NCBI RefSeq assembly: GCF_905220365.1
Contig: NC_061153.1
Location: 12,426,114 to 12,490,113, forward strand
Direction: 5' to 3'
Length of the DNA stretch: 64,000 nt
Source of the DNA: Vanessa cardui
Lineage: Eukaryota > Arthropoda > Insecta > Lepidoptera > Nymphalidae
Below, piece by piece: positions 29,723 to 40,023 of this stretch; positions within the stretch are counted from its first letter, which is position 1, and the number at the start of each line of letters is the position of its first letter. The notes below the pieces were generated by a model. The model did not search any database. It was not told where the DNA came from and was given only the letters and a program-made list of their open reading frames with translations. Position numbers and translations under genes: made by a program.

Positions 29723-31627
29723 TTAACTCCACGCTTTTTTGTCATCTACAAAATCTTGTATCGAATAGTATGCTTTTTCTACCAATATATTTTTAACAAA
29801 CGATTTGAATTTACTAAACGGCAAAGTTAAAAATTTCTGCGGAATTTTATTATAGAAACGGATACCTTGCCCCAAGAAGGATCCATTGACTTTGCGGAGT
29901 CGGAAACTTGGCGTTATAAGTTTATCCTTACTTCTAGTGCATATACAATGATTATCACTGATTTTATCAAAGTGATCAATGTTACTGTGAATATACATGA
30001 TATTGTTGTAAATATATTGCGACGCAACAGTAAGTATTCCTACTCTGTTAAAAACATCCCGAAGAGAGTCTCTAGCTCCAAGATTATAAATAAACCGAAT
30101 TGCTCTCTTTTGTAAAATAAAGACAGATTCAATATCTGCAGCGTTACCCCAAAGTAATATGCCATATGATATAATACTGTGAAAATAACCAAAATAAACT
30201 AAACGAGCGGTATCAATATCAGTTAGTTGTCTAACTTTTCTAACCGCGTATGTTGCGGAGCTGAGTCTTCCTGTTAGGGATGATAAATGAGAAGTCAACT
30301 GAAGTCTGGAATCCAATTCTATTCCTAAAAACACAGTAGTATCAGCTACTTCAAGACGGTCACCATTTAAAGATATATTATAATTTTGCTTGCTAACATT
30401 AGGTAGGGTAAAAACTACACATTTTGTTTTTTGAGCATTCAAAACTAAATTATTTACTGTAAACCAATTGTTTATCTGTGATAATGCACCGTTCACATCG
30501 TCATAGTCATTTTTTTTCCTGTCAACCTTAAAAATCAGCGAAGTATCGTCAGCAAACAACACTATATCACAAATACCCTTAACATAGAAAGGAAGATCAT
30601 TTATATATACTAAGAATAGAAAGGGACCCAAAATTGAACCTTGTGGAACTCCCATTTTTAACGTAGATCCAGAAGACTTTATTCCATTAATGAAAACTTG
30701 CTGGATTCTTTGACTTAAATATGAAGCGATGAGATCAAGAGCTTTACCTTTAACACCGTAATATTTGAGCTTATAAAGAAGCGTTTCGTGTTCTACACAA
30801 TCGAATGCTTTAGATAAATCACAGAATACTCCAATAGCGTTCTGTGATTTCTCCCAAGCATCGTAAATATGTTTGAGAAGCGCAATTCCCGCATCAGTTG
30901 TCGAGCGACCTCTTCTAAAACCGAATTGCTCACCATGAAAAATAGCATTTGTACCAAAATGGACGAGAAGTTGATTTAAAATAATTTTTTCGAAAATTTT
31001 ACTTAAGGATGGGAGTATTGAAATAGGCCTGTAATTACCGGGATCGCTTCTGTTTCCAGTTTTAAAAAGTGGTAAAACTTTACTACATTTTAACAAGGTA
31101 GGAAATGAACCCGTGTCCAAACTCTTGTTAAAAATTGCTGCTATATACGGAGCAATATCGTATATGATGTTATTAAAAAAATTTACCGAAATGCCCCATA
31201 TGTCGTTAGTTTTTTTAATATTTATAGTTTTAAATACTTTTATGACATCTATTGCAGAAACCGTTTCAAATGAAAAATCAATAACGCATTTAGAAACACT
31301 ATTATTTAATAACCTAGCTGCATTTGATGTAGATGATTTTAAATGAAATGTTATTTTATGGGGTACTTTATCAAAAAATGATTCAAATAAATTAGCAACC
31401 TCTAATTCAGAACTCGTGTATCTACTACCTGTGTTCAATTCTATTGGTATCATTTCCTTTTTGGGTTTTCCACTAACACTACTAATAACATCCCATGTGG
31501 CTTTAATTCTATTATCAGAATTCAGGATTTTTTTCTTTAAATATAAGGACTTAGCAGAAATGCATACTGTTTTAAAAATTTTGGAATATTTAATGACGTA
31601 TTCTAAAAAGCTACGCTTCGATTCCAC
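29723..31627 (-). pseudogene. Daphne-like LINE ORF2, reverse transcriptase part
   Basis: 634 codons, open. Motifs: KVLPLFKTGNRSDPGNYRPI, EQFGFRRGRSTTDAGI, IGVFCDLSKAFDCVEH, KMGVPQGSILGPFLFLVYIN and catalytic VLFADDTSLIF, then TVFLGIELDSRL and KRAIRFIYNL. It is joined to the endonuclease part by a single missing T near 31610. Terminal residues WS precede the stop near 29723. Confidence 0.9.
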
Positions 31628-32565
31628 CGCCTCATATCATATAAGTCGTATAATTTATTTCTACTTTTATAAATACCAACAGTAGCCCAGTCACTAAACT
31701 TTAATTTTGTGTTACTATAACATGATTTCATTTTAAATATATTGTTAAATTCTTTTAGTATTACTTCAAAAAATGAATTATAAAGCTCATTTGGATCCTG
31801 TGTCGTAAGATCTAGATTAGACAATTTATACGCCACAATATCTTTAAAACAATGTAATTTGTTAGCCGTTATTGGCCTGTATGTTATTTTTTTTAAATGA
31901 TTTATTTCTTTGTGTTTTAATGAAAACTTCTGACCACAATGGTCAGAAGTTAAATTATTTATAATTGATACTTCATATATTTCACAGTCACAGAACACAT
32001 TATCAATACACGTAGAAGTGCCGTCGGTTATTCGCGTCGGTTCATTAACTCTATGAGTTAAATTAAATGACATAAACAAGGCGACCAACCGAACACTTAA
32101 CGTAGTTTCTTTAAGTAAGTCGACGTTAAAGTCCCCACATACAATTATATATTTATTAGTTTTACATAGCTTTTTAAGAATGTCCTCCATAGTGGTTTCA
32201 AACAAATAATAATCTCCCGATGGGGGCCGGTACACGCAGACTATAATGTACTGTGGAAATTCCACGCAGGATAGTTCGATAGTACGTTCGATAGAGAGGG
32301 CCACAATATCTTTTCGAGATTTACAAACGATATCATTCCGTACTAATATTAATGAGCCACCACGAATAGCACTCCCTCTTACGAACGCACTTGACAGTTT
32401 AAAGTTTGAAATATTAAATATGTCAAATTTTTTAACCCAATGTTCTGTGAAACAAAATACATGTATTTTATAACACTCCGAAAATAATTCTATTTCATGA
32501 TCTTTGCCACCTATGCCCTGTATATTTTGATGTATAATATTTAAGTAAGAGGGCGCAGATGTTGT
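31603..32565 (-). pseudogene. Daphne-like LINE ORF2, endonuclease part
   Basis: Begins LNIIHQNIQGIGGKDHEIEL just after ORF1, continues FCFTEHWVKK, IRGGSLILVRNDI, VCVYRPPSGD, IIVCGDFNVDLLK, STCIDNVFCD and LTSDHCGQKF. These are the Asn, Glu, Asp/Asn and SDH signatures of the AP-type endonuclease, all present. One base is missing near 31610 so translation stops before RT. Confidence 0.87.
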
Positions 32566-32573
32566 CGTTTTAT

Positions 32574-34335
32574 TTAGTTTAAACTATTAATTTGAGTATT
32601 TTTAATTTTGTCGGTGTTAATATAAATTAAATTATTATTTTTATTATACATATGATCCTTGGTAACATTACTTGTAAAATAATTTTTGATATTGTAGGCA
32701 ATTAGGTTACCAATTTGTCTTTTCGATTTCATTGGTAGGTACATAGTATCCTCTGTCCACTTAAATCTATGAATGAATTTATTAATGTCAAATAACATTA
32801 AATCATTACTGCAATGTCGAGTCAAATTATACAGACATAGGTTTAAGTCATAAATATGTAAATTCTGTGCATCTGTCAAGGTATGTGAATATGGAAATAA
32901 ACTAATTATAAATTTTCATTTCTTTTGATTTTGGATTTCAATTAATAATTTAATATCCTTAATTAAACTCTTTTTGTTTAGAGACAAACTGTCACCATGC
33001 ATTAATACTACTACATTATTAGAACCCAGATGCATAGAGTTTATTTTATTTATTTGGTATTGATAGGTTGCCCCGGGTGAGCATGTGTTAAATACATTTT
33101 TTATTTCACTTTTAATTATTGAGCCAAAGCCCTGTCCTAACTTATCCGATACTACAATAACATCTTTATTTACTTCTAACCCCAGTTTATTATGGTTATG
33201 GATCCCTGGTGCACATTGACTCAAGGCGAGGTATATTCCAAGGAGACGCATTAAGTCCTCTTTGGTTTTGCCTTGCAATAAACCCTCTCTCTTATCTCCT
33301 AAATAAATGTACTTCTGGGTTAAAAGTACCAAATAATAGTTTATCTTAAACTAAAATATCACATCTTCTCTACATGGACGACATTAAGTTATACACTAAC
33401 AATGTAATATGCCTTTAATGGATCCCTGGTGCACATGGACTGAATTTGATAGGTGATACTTTGGTATTATTACTATTAGGAGGAACCAACTCATTTTCCT
33501 GAGTATGCATACAGTTACATTTATTCGATAAGGATTCAAATTTTTCTAAGTTGGAGGTGCATAGCTCAAGAAGATAGTTGGCTGTGTGTATGTGTTCCTC
33601 TATCTGTTTTTGAGCCAATTCATATTTTTTATTAACAAAATCTAAAGATCTTTGTAGGCTAGAAATTTCTAATTGCAGTTGTTCAATGTCATTTTCATAT
33701 ATTATTTTATTATTCTGCAATTTATTATTTGATGATTTTACTTTATTAATTAAATGTGACCGGTCTTTTCTCATTTTGCATATGTATTGATAGTTATTAA
33801 TGTTTTTTTTTGTTTTACGGATGAATTTATTTAATTTTATATATTTTTTTATCTTATTATGTGAACTCATGGGTGTATGTTTAATTTTAGACTCCTGTAA
33901 GGTGGTATTGGAGTCAGGGGCAGGTATAACTAACTCATTATACAAACTTTCAGTCGCATCACATTTCTGGCTTGTTTGAATTTTTTCCAATTCTAATTCT
34001 GCCTTTTGAGCATTAAAAAGACTCACTTCCAGTTCTGTAATGCGACTCAAAGCTCTTTCATGTTCCTCGCTACACTCTTTAAATGAGGTCACAATCTCAA
34101 GAAGGTTGTCCCGCTGGCTAACAACATCTAAACAATGTTCGTTTAATTTAGCTAACTCGCTTTTGAGTTCAGTGTTTTTATTAACAATTTTTTGAATCTC
34201 TTCTTCACTGTCCTCACGCTCTTGAAGAAGTTGTCTGTTTAACTCCTTGGAAGATTGTAATTCTTTAAGAGTCAATTGGAATTTGGCCTCCATATCTTTC
34301 ATTGAAATTTTGCGGGTCATGATAGTATACTCCAT
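32574..34335 (-). pseudogene. Daphne-like LINE ORF1: coiled coil plus esterase-like domain, interrupted
   Basis: The amino part (34335-33415) is a long coiled coil (KDMEAKFQLTLKELQSSKEL, EIQKIVNKNTELKSELAK) and a Cys pair (CNCMHTQEN). It breaks at FSPCAPGIH where a 201-bp foreign insert starts and resumes NHNKLGLEV. The second part reads DVIVVSDKLGQGFG, FNTCSPGATYQYQI, NNVVVLMHGDSLS, then LNLCLYNLTRHC, INKFIHRFKWTEDTMYLPMK. This order (VVSD, PGA, VVVL-GD, LH-like end) resembles the SGNH/GDSL-type esterase domain known in CR1-group ORF1 proteins. Frames are broken in several places. Confidence 0.7.
33217..33417 (+). mobile_element. 201-bp fragment of an R2/R4-type reverse transcriptase gene
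   Basis: On plus it reads RRGIFQGDALSPLWFCLAIN, NPLSYLLNK, then HLLYMDDIKLYTNNVIC: the QGD-LSP and YMDD motifs of an R2/R4/Dong-type RT. It is flanked by a perfect 19-bp duplication (33198-33216; 33418-33436, ATGGATCCCTGGTGCACAT) in ORF1 of the Daphne-like LINE. No poly(A) or repeat tail is present. Confidence 0.8.
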
Positions 34336-35143
34336 GATGTTAAACTGTAAAATTATAATAAGATGTATTTAAATACTCTTAAAGAAGTAATTTTATATAA
34401 TAAGGGTTGTTCAGATCTATGTGTAAAAAAGATTATTATAGGTAGGTATAACAAGATGTTATTTCTTATTTTTTTGTCAGTTAAGGTACTAGCAATTAAT
34501 TAAGGCAAACTTATATTATATGTGATATTTGGTATAATATTACAATAGTACTATGTGAATCACATATAATATAATGTTTTTAATTATTTTTTATTTTCTT
34601 TTGTAAATATGTAGGTATATAGTTATTTAATTTTTAATTAATTCAAACAATATTATAAGCTTAATGTACACTGAACACAAGGATTACAGCTTACAAAATA
34701 AGCTGAGGCCTATGCACAGTACATATATTGTGAAGAACTATCTGAGGACTATGTTAAAATCTTCAACTTTGCTTCCAACTATTTGTCAAGCAAAGTGAGA
34801 CAGTAATCACGCCAAAGGAGCAGACAGATGCTATCCACAACATGCAAGCCTTGTTCGAATTAGGTTATAACGTGTAAAATATCTTTAAAACAAAATACTC
34901 CCCGGGTTTATGCAGAAGATTTCAAGTTAAGCGGCCGTTAGAGTATGACAGTCGATTCGATTCTTCTTTTGTTCAGATTTAGTTGTGTATATGCGTCACA
35001 AACACTATTGACACTGTTTTTAAGAATTGTAAGCCAGAATTGCTACCGTAAATATATATTAAAACACTTAAAACTAAATAATTTAAAATATTTAAAATTA
35101 ATTTAAATTTGACATGTCACCCTGAGCAGTGTTGCCAGTTTCC
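34336..35143 (-). other. Leader of the Daphne-like LINE
   Basis: Non-coding on minus. On plus, 34690-34960 has short stretches that look coding in shifting frames (YAQYIYCEELSEDYVKIF; ITPKEQTDAIHNMQALFELG), which I do not recognise. Confidence 0.4.
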
Positions 35144-36102
35144 GATGTCCACGCTCCGACCAAAGCTGCTCCAACCCATTGCGGGATCTGAAACGTTCCA
35201 GTCAAACCTGGAGAACCGATTCCCTGCCGTGAAAACCACAACAGACGTAAACCAGACCCTAGAAAATGTAGTTCGAATTCTTAGGGAAGAAGGTACAAGA
35301 TTTTGCGGCATGCAGCGTAAGGGCAAGAAGTCCAGGGCAGGAAGGCAGGGGCGTGGAGTAGGAGTGTGGTCGTCCTGTTCTTCAAAAAGGGAGACAAAAC
35401 CCTGCTGAAGAACTATCGTCCCATATCCCTACTGAGTCACGTCTATAAGCTGTTTTCAAGAGTGATCACGAACCGTCTTGCGCGAAGATTCGACGAATTC
35501 CAACCCCCAGAACAGGCCGGGTTTCGGACCGGATACGCCACCATAGACCACATTCACACGGTGCGGCAGATTAAACAGAAGTCCCAAGAGTATAATCGGC
35601 CCCTGTGTCTTGCATTCGTGGACTATGAGAAGGCCTTTGACTCGGTTGAAATCTGGGCTGTTCTGGAGTCCCTGCAGCGTTGTCAAGTCGATTGGCGATA
35701 TATCCAAGTGATGAGATGTCTCTACGAAGCTGCCACCATGTCCGTCCGAGTACAGAATCAGCAAACAAATCCCATACCATTGCATCGAGGAGTGAGACAA
35801 GGGGACGTTATTTCCCCCAAATTGTTCACTAATGAAATGGAGGATATGTTCAAGACGCTGAACTGGAAAGGACGTGGCATCAACATCAATGGCGAATACA
35901 TCTCTCACTTGAGATTCGCAGACGACATCGTCATCGTGGCAGAAACGCTGCAGGACCTACAACAAATGCTGAACGATCTGGCTGATTCTTCTATGCGTAT
36001 CGGCCTACGGATGAACTTGGATAAAACCAAGGTCATGTTCAATGAACATGTTCCACCGGAACCGATTGCGATACACGGTACCGTCCTCGAAGTTGTTCAA
36101 AA

Positions 36103-36142
<40 letters not shown>

Positions 36143-36702
36143 GTCTACCTTGGGTAGAAACAACCTTGAGGACGAGGTGAATAAAAGAATTCAGCTAGGT
36201 TGGGCAGCGTTTGGAAAATTGCGTCGAATCTTTACATCGTCGATCCCACAGTGCCTTAAGACGAAAGTCTTCAACCAGTGCGTCCTACCCGTCATGACAT
36301 ACGGAGCCGAAACGTGGACACTCACGGCAAGGCTGGTCCACCAGTTTAAAGTCGCTCAGCGTGCTATGGAAAGGGCTATGCTCGGCGTTTCTCTGCGGGA
36401 TCGCATCAGAAATGAGGCGATCCGTCAGAGAACCAAAGTCATCGACATAGCCCACCGGATTAGTAAGCTGAAGTGGCAGTGGGCTGGCCATATTTGCCGC
36501 AGAACCGATAACCGTTGGGGGAAACGTGTTCTAGAGTGGAGACCGCGTCTCGGCAAACGTAGTGTAGGACGTCCTGGGGCACGGTGGAGTGACGACTTAC
36601 GCAAGACGGCTGGCAGGAGCTGGATGCGAGTAGCCCAAGAACGATCTCAGTGGCGTGCAATTGGAGAGGCCTATGTCCAGCAGTGGACGGAAATGGGCTG
36701 AT
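35144..36702 (+). pseudogene. RTE-1 copy 2, reverse transcriptase part
   Basis: Continues the endonuclease fragment (STLRPKLLQPIAGSETFQS). An internal deletion of about 0.55 kb joins GMQRKGKKS to WSRSVVVLFFKKGDKTLL. RT motifs follow: LLKNYRPISLLSHVYKLF, EQAGFRTGYATIDHIHT, LAFVDYEKAFDSVE, GVRQGDVISPKLF and catalytic HLRFADDIVIV. A (TA)n run replaces the VYLGQTLRLGR segment near 36101 and shifts the frame. The carboxy end is as in copy 1, stop then (ATGG)n. Confidence 0.88.
36101..36140. repeat. (TA)n expansion inside RTE-1 RT
   Basis: AT-repeat of about 40 bases between QKYT and the codons for VYLG; the full copy has only ATATGT here. Confidence 0.9.
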
Positions 36703-36724
36703 GGATGGATGGATGGATGGATGG
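36700..36724 (+). repeat. (ATGG)n tail of RTE-1
   Basis: Six ATGG units directly after the stop codon, a microsatellite-type 3' end as in RTE-clade LINEs. It is immediately followed by mitochondrial sequence. Confidence 0.9.
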
Positions 36725-36833
36725 AATATTCTTGATAATAAACATAATAATAATGTTTGAATTAAAATTAATAATCCTATAGAAAAAGGATGATTTATGA
36801 AAAATATAAAAATTTAAATAAAAATTAATAATA
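36725..36833 (-). pseudogene. nad6: Nuclear copy of mitochondrial nad6 (NUMT)
   Basis: The complement, read with the invertebrate mitochondrial code, gives FMNHPFSMGLLILIQTLLLC followed by LLSS. This is the conserved NHP-S-GL-LL-QT-L-CL core of insect NADH dehydrogenase subunit 6. One in-frame TAA lies upstream. Base composition (about 85 percent A+T) fits. It sits exactly between the (ATGG)n tail of RTE-1 and a CR1-type LINE fragment. Confidence 0.78.
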
Positions 36834-37740
36834 AGGATACCGCGCTAATATTTCTCGGGAAAACGTCGAAGAAAACCGGAACAAACTTGTGTCTGAAATC
36901 GAGTCTTCGTTAAACGAAGTCTCGAACTGGGGCCGGCTAAATTTAGTCAATTTCAACCCCAAAAAGACGCAATTTTGCGCGTTAACCGCTAAAAAAACAC
37001 CATTTGTCGTATCTCCACGATTCGAGAACATCCCGATAGCCGCTACAGGTAGTATCGGAATACTTGGCGTTGATATTTCGAGCCTCGTTCAGTTCCGCGG
37101 TCATTTGGAAGGCAAAGCCAAATTGGCTTCAAAGAAGCTCGGTGTGCTCAGCAAGGCGAGTCAGTATTTCACGTCGGCCCATCGCCTAAAACTTTACAAG
37201 GCGCAAATTCGGCCTCACATGGAGTACTGCTCTCACCTCTGGGCGGGTGCTCCCCAGTACCAGCTCCTTCCATTTGACCGCATCCAACGTAGAGCGGCTC
37301 GAGTTATCGACGATCAAGCCCTTTCCGATCTCCTTGATCCTTTGGCTTTGCGTAGAGATGTTGGATCACTCTGCATCTTCTACCGAATTTTTCACGGGGA
37401 ATGTTCCGAGGAATTGTTCGGATTAATCCCGGCTGCTGAATTTCACCTTCGGACATGTCGTCAAAATTCTAAGTTTCACCCGCACCATCTTGATGTCCGA
37501 AAATCCACAACAGCGCGATTTCTTAGACATTTTCTGCCTCGCACAACCACTTTGTGGAACCAGCTTTCGCCGGAGGTTTTTCCGAACCGATACGACATGG
37601 GAACCTTCAAGAAAAGAGCCTACTCCTTTCTTAAAGGCCGGCAACGCACCTGCAAGCCTCCTGGTGTTGCAGATGTCCATGGGCGGTGGTAGTCACTTTC
37701 CATCAGGTGAGCCTCCTGCTCGTTTACCACCTATTCTTTT
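36834..37740 (+). pseudogene. CR1/Zenon-like LINE, 3' end of RT
   Basis: 5'-truncated fragment: VEENRNKLVSEIESSL, NWGRLNLVNFNPKKTQFCAL, GILGVDISSLVQFRGHL, YKAQIRPHMEYCSHLWAGAP, RIQRRAARVI and WNQLSPEVFP, stop at 37690-37692. The 3' UTR phrase GGTAGTCACTTTCCATCAGG followed by CTCGTTTACCACCTATTC is the highly repeated end of a lepidopteran CR1-type family. The RT catalytic motifs lie upstream and are missing. Confidence 0.82.
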
Positions 37741-37869
37741 TTGAATTTAGTAGTAGGTATTGTAGATTTATTTCAGTCATTTTGTCTTTTAGTGTTGCTG
37801 TTAAACTTTTGCGCACAATTTTCGTTGATTGTTTTATTTATCATAAAGTTTCGGTCATTATAACTCAAT
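37741..37869 (+). other. Possible truncated leader of the Ty3/gypsy element
   Basis: AT-rich sequence between the CR1 tail and gag. No LTR or primer-binding site could be matched to sequence downstream of the element. Confidence 0.3.
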
Positions 37870-39183
37870 ATGGATCCGCAATTTTTGTTAAAGGATGAAG
37901 TGGAATTTGAACTCGCGTGTCGAGGTTATACGCAACAGAGGGGATTAGTTTCTGCATTAAAGAAAATTCTAAAAAAAATGATGCAAGCAGAAAATCTTAT
38001 GGAGGTAACTTACGATATAAAACCACCACAGTCATGCATTACCAATCCTAGCACGCAATTAGATATTTGTTCGGACAAAATAAGTAATATTCTATGTTAT
38101 GTTTCTGAATTACTTGAGAAACCTGATAGGCAACTATATAAACGGTTAGTGTCGCGTTTATTTCATGTAGTTAATAGATTAAAACTTATCACAACTACTG
38201 ATCAAATAGAAACAGAAAAGAAAAAGTTACTTTTAGATAAAGCAGTAATATTGTTAAAGGATTTGGAAGAAAAGGATGATATAGAGGATGATGACAAAAT
38301 AACGCCCGAAATAAAAGAAGCATTGTATAACTCCTTAGGTGATGACAGTAAAAAAATTTTAAATGACATTGATGATGAGGATCATCTTAAAGATATAGTT
38401 CCTTCTACTTCTAAATCCTGTAATAATAGACTGCAAGATGAAGTTTTAGCGGAAAAACAAAATTTAGGCCAAAAAAGGGTTAGCTTTGCTCAAGAAGATT
38501 TTGATATTCCGGAATTTCATAGTCCTAACCCTTCACATGCAAAATTATTAAATTCAACTACAATAGAGGGAAGTTTTGGACAGCGTAAACTCAAATTGGT
38601 GTCAATTAGCCAATGGGGTGTACAATTTTCGGGTGACAATAAATTTAGTGTTAATGCTTTTATAGAAAGGGTTGAAGAACTTAAATATGCTAGAAATGCA
38701 ACGGATCAGGATTTGTGGTGCCACGCTATAGATTTTTTCAAAGGTGATGCGTTAATATGGTTTCGCGCCAATAAAGAATATGCCAGGAACTGGGAAGAAC
38801 TTGTATTACTTCTGAAACGTACTTTTCGAGAGTAGAGTTTAGAGAGTAAAGAGTTATTGGCGGAAGCGAAATCAAGAATTCAGGGCAGAAATGAATCAGT
38901 TGTCATCTTTATTTCCGTGATGCAAAATATGTTTAATAGGCTTCCTAACAAAATTCCGGAATCAGAGAAAATTATGATTATTATTAAAAAGTTACAACCT
39001 TATTATCAAAGAGCAGTATGTAGGGACACTTTCACGTCGATTTCTGATTTAATTAATATTTTAAGAATAGTTGAAAGGACAAAAATTAATTGTGAAAACT
39101 TTCAGGAACCTAAGACTTATATGAACTCTTTGGAGCCAGATTTAGCTTACAAGCCAAATCTTGGCGTTACAGATAAAAAATAA
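37870..39183 (+). pseudogene. gag: Ty3/gypsy gag, capsid region
   Basis: Starts MDPQFLLKDEVEFELACRG. A helical, acidic amino region of ~230 residues is followed by a capsid-like domain: WGVQFSGDNKFSVNAFIERV, LKYARNATDQDLWCHAIDFF, GDALIWFRANKEYARNW. A stop (TAG) at 38833-38835 interrupts it; the next frame continues ELLAEAKSRIQGRNESVVIF, LPNKIPESEKIMII and LQPYYQRAV. Gag forms the particle. The clade within Ty3/gypsy is undetermined. Confidence 0.82.
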
Positions 39184-39231
39184 ATTTTTGCGATTAAGAG
39201 CACGGAATCCAAAAATACTCCTAGTATTAAG

Positions 39232-39393
39232 ATGAGATGTTGGAATTGTCGCGAAATTGGACATTTGTTTCGATCATGTTCAGTGCCAAAACAACGCCTT
39301 TTTTGCTATAAATGTGGTCGTTTTGGCGTAACTTCTGCGGATTGTATTTGTAAGGGAAACGCTACAGGGGAGGGTCGAGAACCTGCCAAGTGA
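39232..39393 (+). pseudogene. gag: Ty3/gypsy gag, zinc knuckles
   Basis: CWNCREIGHLFRSC is a perfect CCHC knuckle. The second, CYKCGRFGVTSADC, lacks the histidine. It is in a separate frame from the capsid because of the stop at 39181-39183. Confidence 0.82.
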
Positions 39394-39410
39394 GCCTTCC
39401 CTTGAATAAA

Positions 39411-40020
39411 AACGGTAATGAGTGGCAGGACTGGCTTAATTTTGTGCGCAATTTTATGTCTCATAATTCATTATCACAGTTAACAATAAAAAAAGAAAAT
39501 GACAACAGACCGTATATTATTCTTGATATTTTAGGTTTTAAATGTGAGGGATTGTTAGATTCTGGTGCTTCGCGTTCAGTGGTTAACTCAAAGTTTGCGG
39601 ATAACCTGAAACAGCTTGGTGTAAAATGTCAGAAAATTAAGTCTATGAACATTTTCACGGCAGATGGCACAAACCATTCGATTTCAAAAGTATGCACCGG
39701 TGCGTTTTAACAATCAATTTAATGTTATATCTATGTTACTTATGCCTAATTTATCGCAACTTTTAATTTTAGGTAAAGACCTTTTTAATGTTTTTAGTAT
39801 ATCATTTAATTTTAATAAAGAATCCTTGTTAAGTAAATGTAATATTAACACCATTTCCAATGAGCATACAGCAATCATAAGTTACGATGGTTTAAATGAA
39901 AATCAACACCAGAGACTTACAGAGATTATTAACGACATAAGGAACAGCATAGGATCAGGATTAGGTAGAACTAGAATTATTAAACATTATATTGATACAG
40001 GCACTAATAAACCGATACAT
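39411..40020 (+). pseudogene. pol: Ty3/gypsy protease and RT amino terminus
   Basis: Aspartic protease with FKCEGLLDSGASRSVVNSKF, then a frame change and LLILGKDLFNVFSISFNF (flap and late motif). Next comes RTRIIKHYIDTGTNKPIH, the segment leading into gypsy RT, which ends at an in-frame TAA (40021-40023). Confidence 0.8.
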
Positions 40021-40023
40021 TAA

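Larger units (their letters stand above)
29498..35143 (-). mobile_element. Daphne/CR1-like LINE, full-length copy 1
   Basis: On minus: 5' leader with GGCAACACTG, ORF1 (coiled coil plus esterase-like), ORF2 (endonuclease, RT), 3' UTR with hairpin, and a tail of TTTGAT-type repeats. It splits RTE-1 between RLI and STLRPKLL. The target duplication is short or blurred (GAT on both sides). The clade label follows the ORF1 esterase-like domain and RT motifs; CR1, Daphne or Kiri cannot be separated by eye. Confidence 0.85.

Noticed and set aside
35109..35408. 99-codon ORF as a gene
   Set aside because: It is the RTE-1 frame running through a deletion junction into a shifted frame of the RT.
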